Of a stretch of 7,149 nt of DNA, positions 6,297 to 7,149 are shown in pieces; position 1 is the stretch's first letter; every line of letters begins with the position of its first letter. A program made the position numbers and the translations under genes. The stretch is from Rhodospirillaceae bacterium (GTDB taxonomy: Bacteria > Pseudomonadota > Alphaproteobacteria > Rhodospirillales > Magnetovibrionaceae). The notes beneath the pieces are model-generated. The model saw only the letters and a list, made by a program, of their open reading frames with translations, was not told the DNA's origin and did no database searches. The stretch spans positions 3,964-11,112 of the forward strand of contig NVTL01000064.1 in NCBI GenBank assembly GCA_002401565.1, read 5' to 3'.

Positions 6297-6923
6297 ATGT
6301 TTACGCGCCGCATTGCTCTTGTCAGTTTTTTTGTTTTTGTGCTTTCCGTTTTGGGCGCGCCCCTGACGTCGACTTCAGCCCAAGCTGCTGACCCGGCTCA
6401 AACCTTTGTCGAAGGCATGGCGGATGAAGCCATTCAGGCGCTGACCGCCGAAGGCGTCAGCCGCGAAGATCGCATGACCCGTTTTCGCGTCCTTTTGAAC
6501 GCTAACTTTGACGTGCCGTTGATTGGCCGTTGGGTGTTGGGGCGGTCTTGGCGTGCTGCATCGGACATGGAAAAGGCCGAATACCTGACGTTGTTCGAAG
6601 ACTATATCGTGGTGACTTACGTGGAACGCTTTGACCAGTATTCGGGTGAAAAACTGAACGTTTTAAAATCCGTTGCCGATCCCGGTAAAGACGCCATCGT
6701 ATATTCCAAAATCAATCGCCCCAGCGGTGACGGAGCCATTCGCGTAAATTGGCGTGTGCGGGCCAAGGCCGATGTGTATAAAATCATCGACGTTTATGTC
6801 GAAGGCATTTCCATGAGCCAAACTCAACGCAAAGAGTTTGCATCGGTCATCCGTTCAAACGGTGGTAAAGTTTCCGCGCTGAATGACCTGTTGCGCACCA
6901 AAATCGTACAACTCAACAAATAA
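6297..6923 (+). CDS. MlaC/Ttg2D-family periplasmic lipid-binding protein, HpnM-like
   Basis: From the ATG at 6297 the product is 208 residues, like E. coli MlaC (211). It has a clear Sec signal peptide: MFTRR, a hydrophobic stretch (about 7-21), and a likely cleavage after SAQA (residue 30). Family blocks are FDVPLIGRWVLGRSWR (71-86) and VEGISMSQTQRKEFASVI (168-185) followed by NGG. MlaC proteins shuttle phospholipid through the periplasm between the outer membrane and an MCE-type ABC transporter. A subfamily, HpnM, is encoded with hopanoid genes and is presumed to handle hopanoids. The squalene-synthase gene 10 bases downstream favours HpnM, but I cannot separate the two by eye. AGGA (6284-6287) is 9 bases before this ATG. 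An in-frame ATG at 6237 would spoil the signal peptide and lies upstream of the predicted transcription start. Confidence 0.88.
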   Translation: MFTRRIALVSFFVFVLSVLGAPLTSTSAQAADPAQTFVEGMADEAIQALTAEGVSREDRMTRFRVLLNANFDVPLIGRWVLGRSWRAASDMEKAEYLTLFEDYIVVTYVERFDQYSGEKLNVLKSVADPGKDAIVYSKINRPSGDGAIRVNWRVRAKADVYKIIDVYVEGISMSQTQRKEFASVIRSNGGKVSALNDLLRTKIVQLNK

Positions 6924-6933
6924 GGTTTTAACG

Positions 6934-7149
6934 ATGAGCGCTAAAGGAGCGGGTGACGAAAACTTCCCCGTTGCCAGTCGTTTATTGTCTGCAAAGTCGC
7001 GTCCGCATGTGATGGCGTTTTATGCCTTTGCGCGGGCCGCCGATGATGTGGCGGATGATCCCAGCTTAGGCGCGGAAGAAAAACTCGACGTTCTGATGGG
7101 CATGAGCCAGCAACTGGCCAGTGGGTCCGAAGACCCCAGCCCCAACGTT
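6934..7149 (+). CDS. hpnC: Squalene synthase HpnC-like, N-terminal part (runs off right edge)
   Basis: Seventy-two codons are visible before the window ends. ENFPVASRLL (residues 9-18), RPHVMAFYAFARAADDVADD (23-42) and EEKL (48-51) match the start of HpnC, a member of the squalene/phytoene synthase family. DDVADD (37-42) lies in the first aspartate-rich region, which binds Mg-diphosphate. In the HpnC-HpnD-HpnE route, farnesyl diphosphate is turned into squalene via presqualene diphosphate and hydroxysqualene. HpnC carries out the conversion of presqualene diphosphate to hydroxysqualene. The ATG follows the mlaC/hpnM stop by 10 bases, with AAGG (6922-6925) as a modest ribosome binding site, so the two form an operon. 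The second Asp-rich motif lies outside the window. hpnD and hpnE would be expected next, but this cannot be seen. Confidence 0.85.
   Translation, partial: MSAKGAGDENFPVASRLLSAKSRPHVMAFYAFARAADDVADDPSLGAEEKLDVLMGMSQQLASGSEDPSPNV

Overview
The window looks like an ordinary chromosomal segment of an alphaproteobacterium, probably Rhodospirillales-like. This is inferred from protein sequence style, a moderate G+C content judged by eye, and a hopanoid-type gene pair (MlaC/HpnM-like protein followed by an HpnC-like squalene synthase). No species can be named. There is no tRNA, rRNA, CRISPR array, insertion sequence or prophage.

Left part, minus strand (1927 down to 1): a short DksA/TraR-type zinc-finger regulator is followed with no gap (stop codon directly against start codon) by a 12-TM major facilitator transporter. 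A leader-like segment of about 350 bases comes next. It holds a small ORF with a strong ribosome binding site, a long hairpin and an intrinsic terminator. It ends in the first 53 codons of an unrecognised gene that runs off the left edge. The terminator lies only about 40 bases before that gene's start, so it reads best as an attenuator or conditional terminator.

Middle, plus strand (2034-4936): a two-CBS-domain protein with a near-perfect Shine-Dalgarno is followed 20 bases later by a YbbP-like FtsX-family ABC permease. No ATPase gene is next to the permease. The permease converges on, and overlaps by 25 bases, a minus-strand yaaA (peroxide stress) gene.

Right part: yaaA is divergent from a small plus-strand Spx/ArsC/YffB-type thioredoxin-fold gene. 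A good sigma70-type promoter (TTGCCA, 17 bases, TATTAT) then drives an exported MlaC/HpnM-like lipid-binding protein, followed 10 bases later by a squalene/phytoene synthase-like hpnC that is cut by the right edge. This pair is probably the start of a hopanoid biosynthesis and lipid transport operon.

Nothing here demands a new system. The leader/attenuator at 154-306 and the CBS-permease pair without a local ATPase are the points most worth a second look.
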